A stretch of DNA of 64,000 bases from Gemmatimonadaceae bacterium. Its GTDB lineage: Bacteria > Gemmatimonadota > Gemmatimonadetes > Gemmatimonadales > Gemmatimonadaceae. The position numbers were made by a program, and so were the translations under genes. Below are positions 34,175 through 43,744 of the stretch, piece after piece (position 1 is the first letter of the stretch; every line of letters starts with the position of its first letter). The stretch is from contig DASXKV010000010.1 of the NCBI GenBank assembly GCA_036496605.1, forward strand, positions 1-64,000, written 5' to 3'. Under the pieces are notes generated by a model. It saw nothing but the letters and a program-made list of their open reading frames with translations. It did not search any database and was not told where the DNA came from.

Positions 34175-34735
34175 CTAGTCACTCGTCCAGTAGTCACCAT
34201 AGCGCGTGACCAATCCCACCTCGTCCAACTCGAGCACCGCTCGAAATTGTCCGCCGGAGCTTTCGTATAGATACTGGTGCTCCGCCTGGCGCGTGTAAAC
34301 CTGCTCGAGCGACACGAATTCCATTTCAGGAAAGCGCAGCCATGCGGCGCGCACTGCTGCCGCACCGCCGACTTGAAGCGTTAGGCGCCGAATCGGGAGC
34401 GTGTTCGTCGCCGGCGTGAAACCCAGATCGACGTCGACGGCGCCGGCAACCTGCGGCTGCTCGACGCCGTCGCGCGTCCAGCGTCCAGTAGGAACGTCGT
34501 GCGCAATCGCGGTCCGCACCGGCTGGCGTCCGATCGTGCCCGAGACGTCGGCGCGGAGCGTGCACCACGCGTGATCGCACTGAACCACATACTCCAGACG
34601 ATATTCCCGCGCGTCGTCGAGACGCCCCTCGACGACACCGCCGAGCGACCAGCCTTGGCCCCTCGGCGCGAGGCGCGCCGTCTCGAGCGCGGGATGGTCG
34701 AGACGGCGCCAGCGAATGATCCGATCGCTCGTCAG
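34175..34735 (-). CDS. putative glycolipid-binding domain protein
   Basis: About 186 residues matching the putative glycolipid-binding family (PF06475): RIIRWRRLDHPALETARL near the start, YRLEYVVQCDHAWCTLRADVSG, WTRDGVEQPQVAGAVDVDLGFTPATNTLPIRRL and C-terminal FPEMEFVSLEQVYTR and GLVTRYGDYWTSD. The start is the problem: no ATG, GTG or TTG lies between the end of the upstream nuclease gene and the conserved N-terminus. The CTG at 34733-34735 overlaps the nuclease stop TGA as CTGA, and an ATT lies two codons earlier, so a non-canonical, coupled start is likely. Family function is unproven. Confidence 0.75.
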   Translation of the reverse strand: MTSDRIIRWRRLDHPALETARLAPRGQGWSLGGVVEGRLDDAREYRLEYVVQCDHAWCTLRADVSGTIGRQPVRTAIAHDVPTGRWTRDGVEQPQVAGAVDVDLGFTPATNTLPIRRLTLQVGGAAAVRAAWLRFPEMEFVSLEQVYTRQAEHQYLYESSGGQFRAVLELDEVGLVTRYGDYWTSD

Positions 34736-37590
34736 GTCCGTAATACGTTCTGGATACGGTGGATCATATCCGTCAACTGCTGCGCCGCCTCGGGTGACAT
34801 GCGACCCGAGATCACCGCCGCACCGATCTTGTTGATCAACGCGCCGAGCTCGTTGAACGCAGGCGTCATGTCGCCGCGCTGGATCTGCTTCGCGGCAGCG
34901 TCGATCGATGCGAAGAGTGGTTGCGGTTGAGCGATCGCGCCACTCTCGGCGAGGAGTTGCACCTGTGTCGACATTTCCTTCGTCGCCGCGAACGGAGTCA
35001 TGACGCTCACCGTCGACGACGACGAGCCGCCCGCACCTCCATCGTCGGAGACGGTTACCGTGACGCGGAACGTGCCTGCGCTCCCATAGACGTGCGACAG
35101 TGTGAAGCTCTTCCCGGCAAGCGTCAACGGTTGCGGCCCACTGCCGTCGCCGTAGTCGACGGTCCCCGTCCATGAATCGGTGCCCGGATCGGCGAAGCCG
35201 GCGCTCGCTGAATAGGTCTCGCCAGCGATGAGGCTCGCTCCGGCGGGCGCGGTCACCACGGGTGCTACGTCATCCACCATTAGCGTTTGCGAAACCGTGC
35301 TCGGCCAACCGATCGCATCGGTCACCGTCAGCGTCGCCGCGTAGGGTCCGAAATGCGCGAAGGTGTGCGACGTCGTGCGTCCAGTCGCCGTCGCGCCGTC
35401 GCTGAACTGCCACGAGTATGTCAGCGCGTTGGAGATGCCCGACTGGCTGAGGTCCGCGTCACTCGAGGATGAAGCGTCGAAGGTTACGGGACTACCTTCC
35501 CGGGCATTCCCGGTGACAGCGTATTGCGCAATTGGCGCGCGATCCCCGACCTCGAGTGCGTCCCGATAGACGGATTGGAGCAGCGAGAAGAAGTTGTAAC
35601 CAGTCCCTTGCTCGATTTTCGCGACGGTCGTCAGGTACTTGGACCAGGGATCGTTCCGAACGCCAGCCACGTTAGGCATGTTGACGGCGAGAATCGTGAT
35701 GCCGGCGAGGTCGCTCCATCCCTGTACATTCGCGCGCGCGAACGGATTACCCGCGTTCCGCGGCCCGATGAGCGCGATCTTCCAGGTGCTGTCCGGAATC
35801 GCGACCTTCCCTTCGTTCTTGAGGAAGGTGAGGGCATGCGACTGGCTGTACAGCGGGCCGGTGATGATGTACACCGCGCGGCCGCTGCGATTCGCCGAAT
35901 CGGCGAGCGCGTTCTCGAATTGCGCCCAGACGCCTTGATTCAGATCCGCCTGCTGAGGGACGACGTTTGTCAGATAAAAAGTCGACGCATTGTCGACGTT
36001 ACCTGCCGTACGATCGGCCGAGCGCGTCATATGGCCGCGGTCGTAACCGCCGTTGGTGTAATCGGCGGTGAGTATTTGCTTATCGGCTGGGAGTGTCGGA
36101 TCGGCGGTGAAGCAGTTGCAGCGATCCTGGCCGGCGACCATCTGCCGTGAGTCGAGCTCGTATGACACCCAATTCGGCGTCCCGTGCGACTCGTTGTACG
36201 ACAAAGTGTACTGCGTGCGGCGAATGAGCAGGTCGTTCGGGTTCGACGATGTTGCCGGCGTCGGATCGCCGAATTCGTCGTTGACGGCGTAGATCGATGC
36301 AGGCGCCGCGGCCGGCGTCTCGATCGCAACCGGATGCGAGACGAAGCTGTAGGTTGGTCCGCCCCCAACGGGTGTCGCGGTGACCTTGAAGCCCGGACGC
36401 GACGTGCCGTCACTTGGCGGGGCGACGCCGGCGATGATGCCGGTGTTCTCCACCGTGGCGATCGTCGCCATTGTCGGGTCGACCGCCTCGAACGTGAAGG
36501 TCGCCGGGATAACCGTGCCGCCATCGGCGGTTCGCGCGGTCGCGAAGAGCTGCGTCTGGAATCCAGGCGGGAAGCTCGTCGAGGAACTACTCACGTCGAT
36601 CCAATTGATCGTCGGCGTGGTGATGGCGATCGTCAGCGTGCCCTTCGCGGTGATGTTGTCGTCGGTCGCGGTCGCCGTGATCGTGACTGGCGTTGCGCTC
36701 GCTGCGACAGCGGTGACTTTGCCAGTTGCGTCGACCGTCGCGACACTCACGTCGCTCGTTGTCCAGGTGATCGTCGCCGTGGTGACGGTTTGATTATTCG
36801 CGTCCTGCGCGGTCGCAGCGAGCTGCGCCGAGCTCCCGGCGGTGAGGTTCGTTGGTCCGGCGACAACCACATGATCGAGCGGGCCTAACGGCAGCGCGCC
36901 GGCGCAGACGTGGACGGGGCTCGCGCTGTTGCGCGGTGCTGGAGCGCCCGTCGAGAAATCAGCCGATGGATCGCCGGTGTACGCACAGCCGGTCGGCGGC
37001 GTGTTCGCCACCGGATCCTTGCGGAAGGCAGCGGTGGTGTTGCTCAACGTCGCGGTAAAGGGGCGGCAGTTGGTCCCTGTACCGTAGCTCACGAGGTCGA
37101 CGACGCTGTGATTGGAGGTGTCCGGACATGCACCGATCGCGGTGGTCGTTTGCGCAACCAGTACCTTACCCGAGCCGGCAGCCATCGCGATGCTGCCGGT
37201 GGCGTTCGGTGTCGGTAGGGAGACGGTTCCACCGGTGCCCGCCGCCTCCTGCACGAGGTAGTAACTGCCGGGAGTAATCGAACCGCTGAGTGCGGTCGTT
37301 TGCGTGAACGATCCAGCCGCCGACGCGTACTGCACGCTCCAGCCGGCGAGCGAAACGTTCTGGCTGCCAGGATTGAACAGCTCGATGAAATCGTTCTTGA
37401 GCGTCGCGCCCGAATTTCCGCCGCCGCCGTAAATCTGACTGATCACGATCGTGGGCGTCCTTACCGTCACGTCCGCGTTGAAGCCTTGCGGCGTGATAGC
37501 CGATCTCACGGCAGTCGGCGAGTCCTTGCAGGAGAGAATGCTCGCTCCAAACAACAGCAGGAGCGCAGGGCGTGCGGCGGGGAATCGCAT
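34732..37590 (-). CDS. multidomain secreted DNA/RNA non-specific nuclease lipoprotein
   Basis: 952 residues. Lipobox SILSC (Cys ~21). Domains in order: lamin-tail domain ~45-160 (VISQIYGGGGNSGATLKNDFIELFNP); two bacterial Ig-like domains ~245-420 (TNLTAGSSAQLAATAQDANN); a NucA/endonuclease-G type nuclease ~430-680 with the catalytic DRGH motif (H520) and YLTNVVPQQADLNQGVWAQFE, where the Asn binds Mg2+; two PKD domains ~700-870 (YSWQFSDGATATG); and a helical C-terminus. It would be anchored on the cell surface or released and degrade extracellular DNA and RNA for nutrients or biofilm turnover. Overlaps the next gene by 4 bp. Confidence 0.93.
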   Translation of the reverse strand: MRFPAARPALLLLFGASILSCKDSPTAVRSAITPQGFNADVTVRTPTIVISQIYGGGGNSGATLKNDFIELFNPGSQNVSLAGWSVQYASAAGSFTQTTALSGSITPGSYYLVQEAAGTGGTVSLPTPNATGSIAMAAGSGKVLVAQTTTAIGACPDTSNHSVVDLVSYGTGTNCRPFTATLSNTTAAFRKDPVANTPPTGCAYTGDPSADFSTGAPAPRNSASPVHVCAGALPLGPLDHVVVAGPTNLTAGSSAQLAATAQDANNQTVTTATITWTTSDVSVATVDATGKVTAVAASATPVTITATATDDNITAKGTLTIAITTPTINWIDVSSSSTSFPPGFQTQLFATARTADGGTVIPATFTFEAVDPTMATIATVENTGIIAGVAPPSDGTSRPGFKVTATPVGGGPTYSFVSHPVAIETPAAAPASIYAVNDEFGDPTPATSSNPNDLLIRRTQYTLSYNESHGTPNWVSYELDSRQMVAGQDRCNCFTADPTLPADKQILTADYTNGGYDRGHMTRSADRTAGNVDNASTFYLTNVVPQQADLNQGVWAQFENALADSANRSGRAVYIITGPLYSQSHALTFLKNEGKVAIPDSTWKIALIGPRNAGNPFARANVQGWSDLAGITILAVNMPNVAGVRNDPWSKYLTTVAKIEQGTGYNFFSLLQSVYRDALEVGDRAPIAQYAVTGNAREGSPVTFDASSSSDADLSQSGISNALTYSWQFSDGATATGRTTSHTFAHFGPYAATLTVTDAIGWPSTVSQTLMVDDVAPVVTAPAGASLIAGETYSASAGFADPGTDSWTGTVDYGDGSGPQPLTLAGKSFTLSHVYGSAGTFRVTVTVSDDGGAGGSSSSTVSVMTPFAATKEMSTQVQLLAESGAIAQPQPLFASIDAAAKQIQRGDMTPAFNELGALINKIGAAVISGRMSPEAAQQLTDMIHRIQNVLRT

Positions 37591-37789
37591 GCGATGAGGG
37601 GTGCAATGAATTGAATTGGGAGCGGACGGCGTAAGGTGCTAACCTCGACGCCTTCGCGCGTCACGATCGTGTCTCGGAAGGAACACGGCCGAGACCGAAG
37701 CCGTGGAAACTGGGGGTGACGCGCGAATTCGCAATAGCTGAAATTGCGGTCCTGTCAAAACGCCCTAACCAGCGACCGCGGCTGCGCCT

Positions 37790-40057
37790 CTATGCCGCTT
37801 GCCTTGACATCGCAGTCGTGGGCAGGGTGACGTGGAACGTCGTCGTCTGGCCGGGTGTGCTCTCGGCCCAGATGCGGCCACCGTGCGCGCGAATGACGCC
37901 CTTCGCGATGTAGAGACCCAATCCCAATCCCAAGACGCCAGAGCCGCGACTTGTCTTGGAGCGAGCAAAACGATTGAAGATGCGCGTCAGGTCGGCTGAT
38001 TCGATACCGTGACCATAGTTGGTCACCGCGATCTCACACTCGCCGTCTCGACGCTTCTCCTCGACGATGATCTCGCGGTTCTTGTCGCCGTACTTGATTG
38101 CGTTGGAGAGGAGGTTGCCGAGCACCTGGCCGACGCGCATCGGATCAACGAACACGTTAACGAGCGCCTGTTCTTCGACCACCTTGATGCGCCGTTCACC
38201 GATGAGGTGTGCGACACGTTTCAAAGTGTCCGAAACGAGAATTCGTGGATCAACCGATTTCCGTTCCAGCTTCAGCTGATCTGCCTCGAGGAGCGAGATG
38301 TCGAGCAGGTCATTCACCATGCGAGCTAGCGTCTTCGCGGCTGATTGAATCCGTTGGGTGAAATCGCGCTCCTTGTCCGCCAGCTTGTCGTCGTGAAGCG
38401 TCGGCAGGAAGTCGGCCGCCATCGCAATGAAGCCGATCGGCTGGCGGAGGTCATGCGCGATGATCGACGTCCACTCGTCGCGCATGCGCTGGAGCTCCTT
38501 TATGCGAGAGATGTCCTGAACGGTTCCGCGAATGCCGGTGAGACGTCCGGTGGAGTCACGAACGCCCTCGCCGCGTGCCGCCACCCAGCCTGTCGAGCCA
38601 TCGGGTCGTGGAAACTCGAGCTCGATCTCGAATGGATCTCCACCGTCGACGAGCTTGCCGATCGCTGTGCGTAACTGCTCGGAGCTTTCTGGCGTGAAGA
38701 CCGATGAGCCGTATCGGAACGGCATCGCCACAGGAGACGAGGGATCTCGGCCGAATATCCGATAGAGCTCGTCCGACCACTGCACCTTGTCGGCCAGGTC
38801 CCAGCTCCAGCTTCCAATGTGTGCGAGACGCTGCGCCTCGCGCAGGTCGGTCGCCGTCTGTGTCATCGCCTCCTCGTCACGCTTTCGATCGGTGATGTCG
38901 ACCCAGATCGCGCAGATCGCAAAGAGGCGTTCGGTAACAAGGGGAAATTTGCTCACGAGAAAGACGTGCAAGCCGTCTCGCAGCTGGAGGGCCTCCTCCG
39001 TGCTGAGCGGAGTCGCGGTCTCGGCGACGATTCGATCGTCTGCGCGAAAGTGTTCGGCGACGGCTTCGCCGAACAGGTCGACGTCGCGCTTTCCCTGCAC
39101 TTCGTTCACCGGAATTCCAAGCAGCTCTTCGACGCGGCGATTGGCGATGATGTAACGCCCAGTGAGGTCCTTGATGACGATCGCATTAGGCGAATGGTCC
39201 AGAATCGCCTGCAGGAAGCGCTGGCTTCTCGCGAGCTCGTCGCGAGCGCGTTTCATTTCGGAGATGTCGCGTGTAATCGTACCGATACCGAGCACCCGCT
39301 TCGTTAGGGTGTCGTTGATCAGGAACGCTGTCACCGAGACGGGGATGGCCTGGTTGGTCTGCCAATGTCGCAAACTTGCCTCGCCCTGCCATCGTCCCTT
39401 GGCCAGAGTCTCCCTGATGATCACGCTCGTTACGAAGTCATGAAGCTCGGGCGGATAATACTCCGATATCGGCATCGTGCTCACGGGGAAGTCCTGGGCA
39501 ATACCAACCATGCGGCGCCCTGCGGGGTTGATGTAGACCGGCGTGCCGCTCGTGTCCGCGACACCGATGAAGTCCGAGGAATTCTCAATGAGCGAAGTAA
39601 AAACGTGTCGCTCGTCGATCACCTCCTGCAGTTGATTCGTCGCTTTGTTCGCGGCGAGCAGCGCGTCGCGAACGCCGTGATTCGTGTGTCGGAGTCGTCG
39701 GTGAAGTGTGCTGACCATGATCCCCATGAGGATGAAAATCGCCTCGGCGACGTATTGTCTGGGGTCAGTCTTTACGAAAGTGTGGAGAGGAGGGATGAGG
39801 AGCCACCAGAGCAACACGCTGGAGATCAGCGTTGCGCTAATACCGCTCGCGTACCCTCCGATCCAGGAGCTCAGGAAAACAGCAGGGTAGAAAAGCGACC
39901 AGCGGGCCGAAGTAATCCAGAGCAGCTCCTGTGCGATGAAGGCGGCGAGTGGCGGCAGCATTGCCGCCAGCACCGCTCGAAGCGACGATCCGCGATTGCG
40001 CCCCTCGTCACTCGCCGTCGCCGCCGTCACTGCTTCGTTAGAACCGACGCGATCCAT
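37790..40057 (-). CDS. sensor histidine kinase, DUF4118 + PAS (paralogue 1)
   Basis: 755 residues from the ATG at 40057 (GGAGG 8 bp upstream; a GTG at 40072 is the alternative). Four-helix DUF4118-like membrane domain ~30-125, helical linker, three PAS domains: ENSSDFIGVADTSGTPVYIN, LDHSPNAIVIKDLTGRYIIAN and GSWSWDLADKVQWSDELYRI. The HisKA box is EWTSIIAHDLRQPIG with phospho-acceptor H535, and the ATPase domain has the N box NLLSNAIKYG and the G box GVLGLGLGLYIAKG. It is a hybrid-less membrane sensor kinase without adjacent response regulator. It follows its paralogue by about 20 bp. Confidence 0.95.
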   Translation of the reverse strand: MDRVGSNEAVTAATASDEGRNRGSSLRAVLAAMLPPLAAFIAQELLWITSARWSLFYPAVFLSSWIGGYASGISATLISSVLLWWLLIPPLHTFVKTDPRQYVAEAIFILMGIMVSTLHRRLRHTNHGVRDALLAANKATNQLQEVIDERHVFTSLIENSSDFIGVADTSGTPVYINPAGRRMVGIAQDFPVSTMPISEYYPPELHDFVTSVIIRETLAKGRWQGEASLRHWQTNQAIPVSVTAFLINDTLTKRVLGIGTITRDISEMKRARDELARSQRFLQAILDHSPNAIVIKDLTGRYIIANRRVEELLGIPVNEVQGKRDVDLFGEAVAEHFRADDRIVAETATPLSTEEALQLRDGLHVFLVSKFPLVTERLFAICAIWVDITDRKRDEEAMTQTATDLREAQRLAHIGSWSWDLADKVQWSDELYRIFGRDPSSPVAMPFRYGSSVFTPESSEQLRTAIGKLVDGGDPFEIELEFPRPDGSTGWVAARGEGVRDSTGRLTGIRGTVQDISRIKELQRMRDEWTSIIAHDLRQPIGFIAMAADFLPTLHDDKLADKERDFTQRIQSAAKTLARMVNDLLDISLLEADQLKLERKSVDPRILVSDTLKRVAHLIGERRIKVVEEQALVNVFVDPMRVGQVLGNLLSNAIKYGDKNREIIVEEKRRDGECEIAVTNYGHGIESADLTRIFNRFARSKTSRGSGVLGLGLGLYIAKGVIRAHGGRIWAESTPGQTTTFHVTLPTTAMSRQAA

Positions 40058-40078
40058 GCCGTCGTCCTCCACTGAGTA

Positions 40079-42394
40079 CTACGCCGCCTTGGCTGCAGCC
40101 ACGGTTGGCAGGGTCATGTGGAAAGTGGTCGTCTTGCCAGGTGTGCTATCCGCCCACATCCGGCCGCCGTGCGCCCTGATGACGCCGTTCGCGATGTAAA
40201 GGCCCAGTCCGAGGCCTCGCACACCCGGGCTGGGCCCGGCTTTCGAGCGCGCGAAGCGGCCGAAGATCCGCGGTATGTCCTGCGGATCGATCCCCTTCCC
40301 GTGATTCGTCACCGCGACCTCGACGTGACCGTCCTGCCGGCACAACTGGACGAGAATCTCGCTGCCCTTGTCGCCGTATTTGACCGCGTTCGAAACGACG
40401 TTGCCCAGAACCTGGCCGATCCGCATCGGATCGACGTACACCGGAAGCAACCTTCCTTCATCACGCACCTTGATCCGAGTGTCTCGCGTTAGGTGCGACA
40501 GCCGACCGATGGTCTCTCGCACGAGCGTGCGCGGATCGATCCAATCGCGCTCGAGCTTGAGTCGATCCGCCTCGAGCAGCGACATATCGAGCAGATCGTC
40601 GACCATACGTGAGAGATTGTGCGCGGCCGACTGAATACGATTGGCCATATCCTTCTCGCGATCGGTGACCACGCCGGCATGCAACGTTGGAAGAAATTCC
40701 GACGCCATCTCGATGAAGCCAATTGGCTGCCGCAGGTCGTGCGCGATCACCGACGTCCACTCTTCGCGCATCCGCTGCAGATCCTTGAGCGTCGTTATGT
40801 CTTCGACCGTGCCGCTGATCGCGACGATCTTTCCGTGCTCGTCGCGCACGTTCTCGCCGCGCGCAGCGACCCAGCCTGTCGATCCGTCGGGCCGGATGAA
40901 CTCGAGCTCCATTTCATACGGCGCGCTTCCCGCGACCAGCTTCTCGACGGCGGCACCCAGTCGTTCGGTGCTCTCGGGAGTGAAGATCTGCGCCCCTGGC
41001 GTGAACGGAATTGGGAGCGGCACCTTTGGATCTCGGCCGAAGATGCGATAGGTCTCCTCGGACCACACCATCGCGTCGTGAAGGTCCCAACTCCAGCTGC
41101 CGACGTGCGCGAGGCGCTGCGCCTCTCGCAAGTCGCGCGCGGTCTGACGGAGCGCTTCCTCGACGCGCTTGTGCTCCGTGATGTCTGTCCAGATGGCGCA
41201 GATCGCGAAGGCGCGGCGTTGATCGTCGAGCAGCGGGAACTTGTTGACGAGAAAAACGCGAGCGCCATTCTTGACCTCCGCTCGCTCCTCGGTGGCGAGT
41301 GGCGTGCCGGTGTCGAGCACGATCTTGTCGTTGGCACGGAACCGCTCGGCCAGGACACGAGGGAAGAGATCGAAGTCCGTCTTCCCATTCGCCGCCGCCG
41401 CGGCAATTCCCGTGAGGATCTCGAGTCCGTTGTTCATCAGCCGATAACGGCCGTCGAGTCCCTTGATGATGATGCCGTTGGGCGAATGGTCGAGAATCGC
41501 CTGGAGAAAGCGTTGGCTTTCGGCGAGGTCTTGCAATGCTTTCGTTAGGCGTTGATTCGCCGCCTCCAGCTCGTCGCGGCTGCGTTTGACCGCCGAAATG
41601 TCCCGAGTCACCGTGCCGATGCCGCGCACCGCTTTCGTGTCCGGATCGCGCATCTGAAAGGCATGAATCGAGACGGGAATCGATTGTTGCGTTTGCCAGT
41701 TGCGAATGCTCGTCTCTCCCTGCCACTGCCCCTTTTCGAGCGTCTCCTTCACGATCACGTCACTCGCGAAATCGCGCAGATCGGGTGGAAAGTACTCGGG
41801 TATTCGCGTCATCCGAACCGGAAACGTGGCGTCGAGACCGATCATGCGGCGGCCGCCGGGATTGATGTAGTTAGGCACCCCATGATCGTCCGCAAATCCG
41901 ATGAAGTCCGGGGTGTTCTCGATGAGCGTCATCAGCATGCGCCGCTCGTCGACGAGCTTCTGCAGCCGTTCGGTCAGCTTGCGCGACGCAATCAGAGCCA
42001 TCGCGACGTCGCTTGTCAGACGCCGCAGGCGTCGGTGTAGCTCGCTCACGACGTAGCCGAGAACGATGAAGATGAGCGCGGTGAGGTAGAAGCGAGGATC
42101 CCGCTTGAATAGGGTGTGCTCGGGCGGCATGAAGTACCACCAGAGCAACGCCGTCGAGAGAAGCGTTGCGCCAATGCCACTGCGGAATCCCCCGAGCCAC
42201 GAGGCGAGGAAGACCGCCGGATAGAACAACGACCATCGGACGGCTGGCAGCCAGTAGAACGACTGAATGAGGAACGCGGCCATGGGCGGAAGCGTCGCGG
42301 CGAGCAACGACCTCGGCCACGACGCGCGATGGTTGGCCGCCTCCTCGACGCGCGCAACCTCGACAGTTTGTTCCTCGGCTTCGATCGGTTCCAT
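40079..42394 (-). CDS. sensor histidine kinase, DUF4118 + PAS (paralogue 2)
   Basis: 771 residues from the ATG at 42394 (a GTG three codons earlier is possible). Same architecture as the downstream kinase: DUF4118-like membrane block (RWSLFYPAVFLASWLGGFRSGIG), a helix with LTERLQKLVDERR, PAS units with ENTPDFIGFADDHGVPNYIN, LDHSPNGIIIKGLDGRYRLMN and GSWSWDLHDAMVWSEETYRIFG, then EWTSVIAHDLRQPIGF with H552 and NVVSNAVKYG/GVRGLGLGLYIANG. Homology continues over the full length, so this is a tandem duplication. The ligand and target are unknown; no regulator gene is nearby. Confidence 0.95.
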   Translation of the reverse strand: MEPIEAEEQTVEVARVEEAANHRASWPRSLLAATLPPMAAFLIQSFYWLPAVRWSLFYPAVFLASWLGGFRSGIGATLLSTALLWWYFMPPEHTLFKRDPRFYLTALIFIVLGYVVSELHRRLRRLTSDVAMALIASRKLTERLQKLVDERRMLMTLIENTPDFIGFADDHGVPNYINPGGRRMIGLDATFPVRMTRIPEYFPPDLRDFASDVIVKETLEKGQWQGETSIRNWQTQQSIPVSIHAFQMRDPDTKAVRGIGTVTRDISAVKRSRDELEAANQRLTKALQDLAESQRFLQAILDHSPNGIIIKGLDGRYRLMNNGLEILTGIAAAAANGKTDFDLFPRVLAERFRANDKIVLDTGTPLATEERAEVKNGARVFLVNKFPLLDDQRRAFAICAIWTDITEHKRVEEALRQTARDLREAQRLAHVGSWSWDLHDAMVWSEETYRIFGRDPKVPLPIPFTPGAQIFTPESTERLGAAVEKLVAGSAPYEMELEFIRPDGSTGWVAARGENVRDEHGKIVAISGTVEDITTLKDLQRMREEWTSVIAHDLRQPIGFIEMASEFLPTLHAGVVTDREKDMANRIQSAAHNLSRMVDDLLDMSLLEADRLKLERDWIDPRTLVRETIGRLSHLTRDTRIKVRDEGRLLPVYVDPMRIGQVLGNVVSNAVKYGDKGSEILVQLCRQDGHVEVAVTNHGKGIDPQDIPRIFGRFARSKAGPSPGVRGLGLGLYIANGVIRAHGGRMWADSTPGKTTTFHMTLPTVAAAKAA

Positions 42395-42877
42395 GCGCCT
42401 CACGTCCGCCGAACTTCTGATGATCTCAGAGTGCGCCGATCAAAAGCTCAATGACAATCAGACTTTCGGCCGACCCGCGGGAACACTCGACGCCGCGTTA
42501 GGGACAGCTTTGGACGTTGGAGACGTCGACGAAGTGCACGTCGGCATCGATTCGCGGAATCCATGCGTCCGCGTCGCGAAGTCCAGCCGCTCGGATCACC
42601 CCTCCCCAGCCAAACCCGTAAGGCTGACGCCGCCGTCACTCTGAGCGGACCGAGGTACGCGCGCTTCGCTGGCGAGCCGCCGATAAACCAGCACGTGGCA
42701 GCAAAGCGCGGCGAGCACCATGACGGAGGGACGTATATCGTATCATCGCGGGACTATCGCACGGGTCACACGCGCAGTGTGTACGCGGCGGAGTTGGCGC
42801 AACTCGATACGGAGTACGCTCGGACGCTCAATGACGTCGAGGCTGGTAGCTCGACGACGGCCACTCTGCCGTCAGCG
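42395..42877. other. gene-poor interval
   Basis: About 480 bp between the histidine kinase start and the next gene, longer than any other gap with neither repeat nor palindrome here. I found no convincing gene. A plus-strand frame across it, read about 42700-42880, includes a stretch with protein-like content (GTYIVSSRDYRTGHTRS, AAELAQLDTEYARTLNDVE) but no ribosome site and no recognisable family, so it may be a decayed remnant. Three GTTAGG-type hexamers lie in or near the interval. The kinase promoter should be in its first 100 bp. Confidence 0.4.
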
Positions 42878-43267
42878 TTAGGCCACGCCGCGCCGAAGTG
42901 CGTAGCGGCCCTTGGGGAGAAGTGCAGCCGATTTCGGTCGGCGACGCAGCAAGTACGCCCATGCGGCTCGGCGCTTACCGCTAGAGAGCCTCACGTACAC
43001 GCGTCGTCGCACATACTCGGCTCCCTCATACTCATCGAGGGCGTCGAGCAACTTCGCCGACGCGTCATTCGGCAGCTCGTACAGCTCACCGGCGACTCGG
43101 CTTCGACTGTGCGACGGTCGGACGAGCCCTGGATATTCGCCAAGATCGTATAAGACACCACTGATGGAAGCGCTCGTGACGAAACGCGCGCCGTGCAACA
43201 GCGGATGCTGTCGTCGCGGAGCGCGGCGCTTCAACGTGCCGTAGACGAACAACGTGGTCGGCCTCAC
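42878..43267 (-). CDS. gamma-glutamylcyclotransferase-like (AIG2/GGCT) protein
   Basis: 129 residues. LFVYGTLKRRAPRRQHPLL is the GGCT-family P-loop-like signature (YGTLK/R), followed by SGVLYDLGEYPGLV, VAGELYELPNDASAKLLDALDEYEGAEYVRRRVYV with the conserved Glu of the active site, and WAYLLRR. The GTG start overlaps the TGA of the preceding membrane-protein gene (GTGA), so translation is coupled. Family members release pyroglutamate from gamma-glutamyl amines, but many bacterial ones have unknown substrates. Confidence 0.9.
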   Translation of the reverse strand: MRPTTLFVYGTLKRRAPRRQHPLLHGARFVTSASISGVLYDLGEYPGLVRPSHSRSRVAGELYELPNDASAKLLDALDEYEGAEYVRRRVYVRLSSGKRRAAWAYLLRRRPKSAALLPKGRYALRRGVA

Positions 43268-43728
43268 GATCCTAACCGGAAATGTTTGGTCTCGAGGAGC
43301 GCGGCGAGCCGCTCGAATCCCTGTGGTCTGAGGGCCGTAGCGACAAACTCGTGCTGCTTGATCAGTCGCAGATCATAGTCGAACAACCCAATAATCTCTT
43401 CGTCGGAAATCTGACCGAGCAAGCGCAGACCTGCCAGCAACTCGAAGAAATTCAGGTAGCGATAAAGCTCGTCGGCCAGCGGGTGGTGTGCTCCCGCCGC
43501 AATGGCATTGGCCAGGTCCGAGTACTGGGGCTCCGAGTGATAGTCGAGGACGCGGCGGACCTCTTTGTATCGATCGCTCTCGAAGAATTTCTCATGCAGC
43601 GACGCGAGCCACTCCGCGCGCCTGGTCTTCACCGATCGGCGATAATTCACGAGTCCAACCGCCAACCCTAACAGAGCAACGATGCCGCCTAGTGCTTTGA
43701 GCCACTCCAGCAACTCGCCTGAACTCAT
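43264..43728 (-). CDS. hypothetical single-pass membrane protein
   Basis: 154 residues. One N-terminal transmembrane helix (LEWLKALGGIVALLGLAVGLVNY) followed by a soluble helical domain with RRAEWLASLHEKFFESDRYKEVR, DELYRYLNFFELLAGL and GLFDYDLRLIKQHEFV. The layout resembles the DUF4760-like group of membrane-anchored helical proteins, but I am not sure of the family. Overlaps the following cyclotransferase-like gene by 4 bp. Lies 16 bp upstream of the esterase stop on the same strand. Confidence 0.65.
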   Translation of the reverse strand: MSSGELLEWLKALGGIVALLGLAVGLVNYRRSVKTRRAEWLASLHEKFFESDRYKEVRRVLDYHSEPQYSDLANAIAAGAHHPLADELYRYLNFFELLAGLRLLGQISDEEIIGLFDYDLRLIKQHEFVATALRPQGFERLAALLETKHFRLGS

Positions 43729-43744
43729 GATGCCAAATCTCTAA

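Noticed and set aside
37728-37752. Short hairpin CGCAAT...ATTGCG in the gap upstream of the nuclease gene
   Set aside because: The stem is only 6 bp with no T-run, so it is too weak to call a terminator or regulatory element.
42563-43153. Plus-strand frame of 196 codons across 42.6-43.1 kb
   Set aside because: Its second half is antisense to the cyclotransferase-like gene, and the first half lacks a ribosome site or a recognised family. A decayed remnant cannot be excluded.
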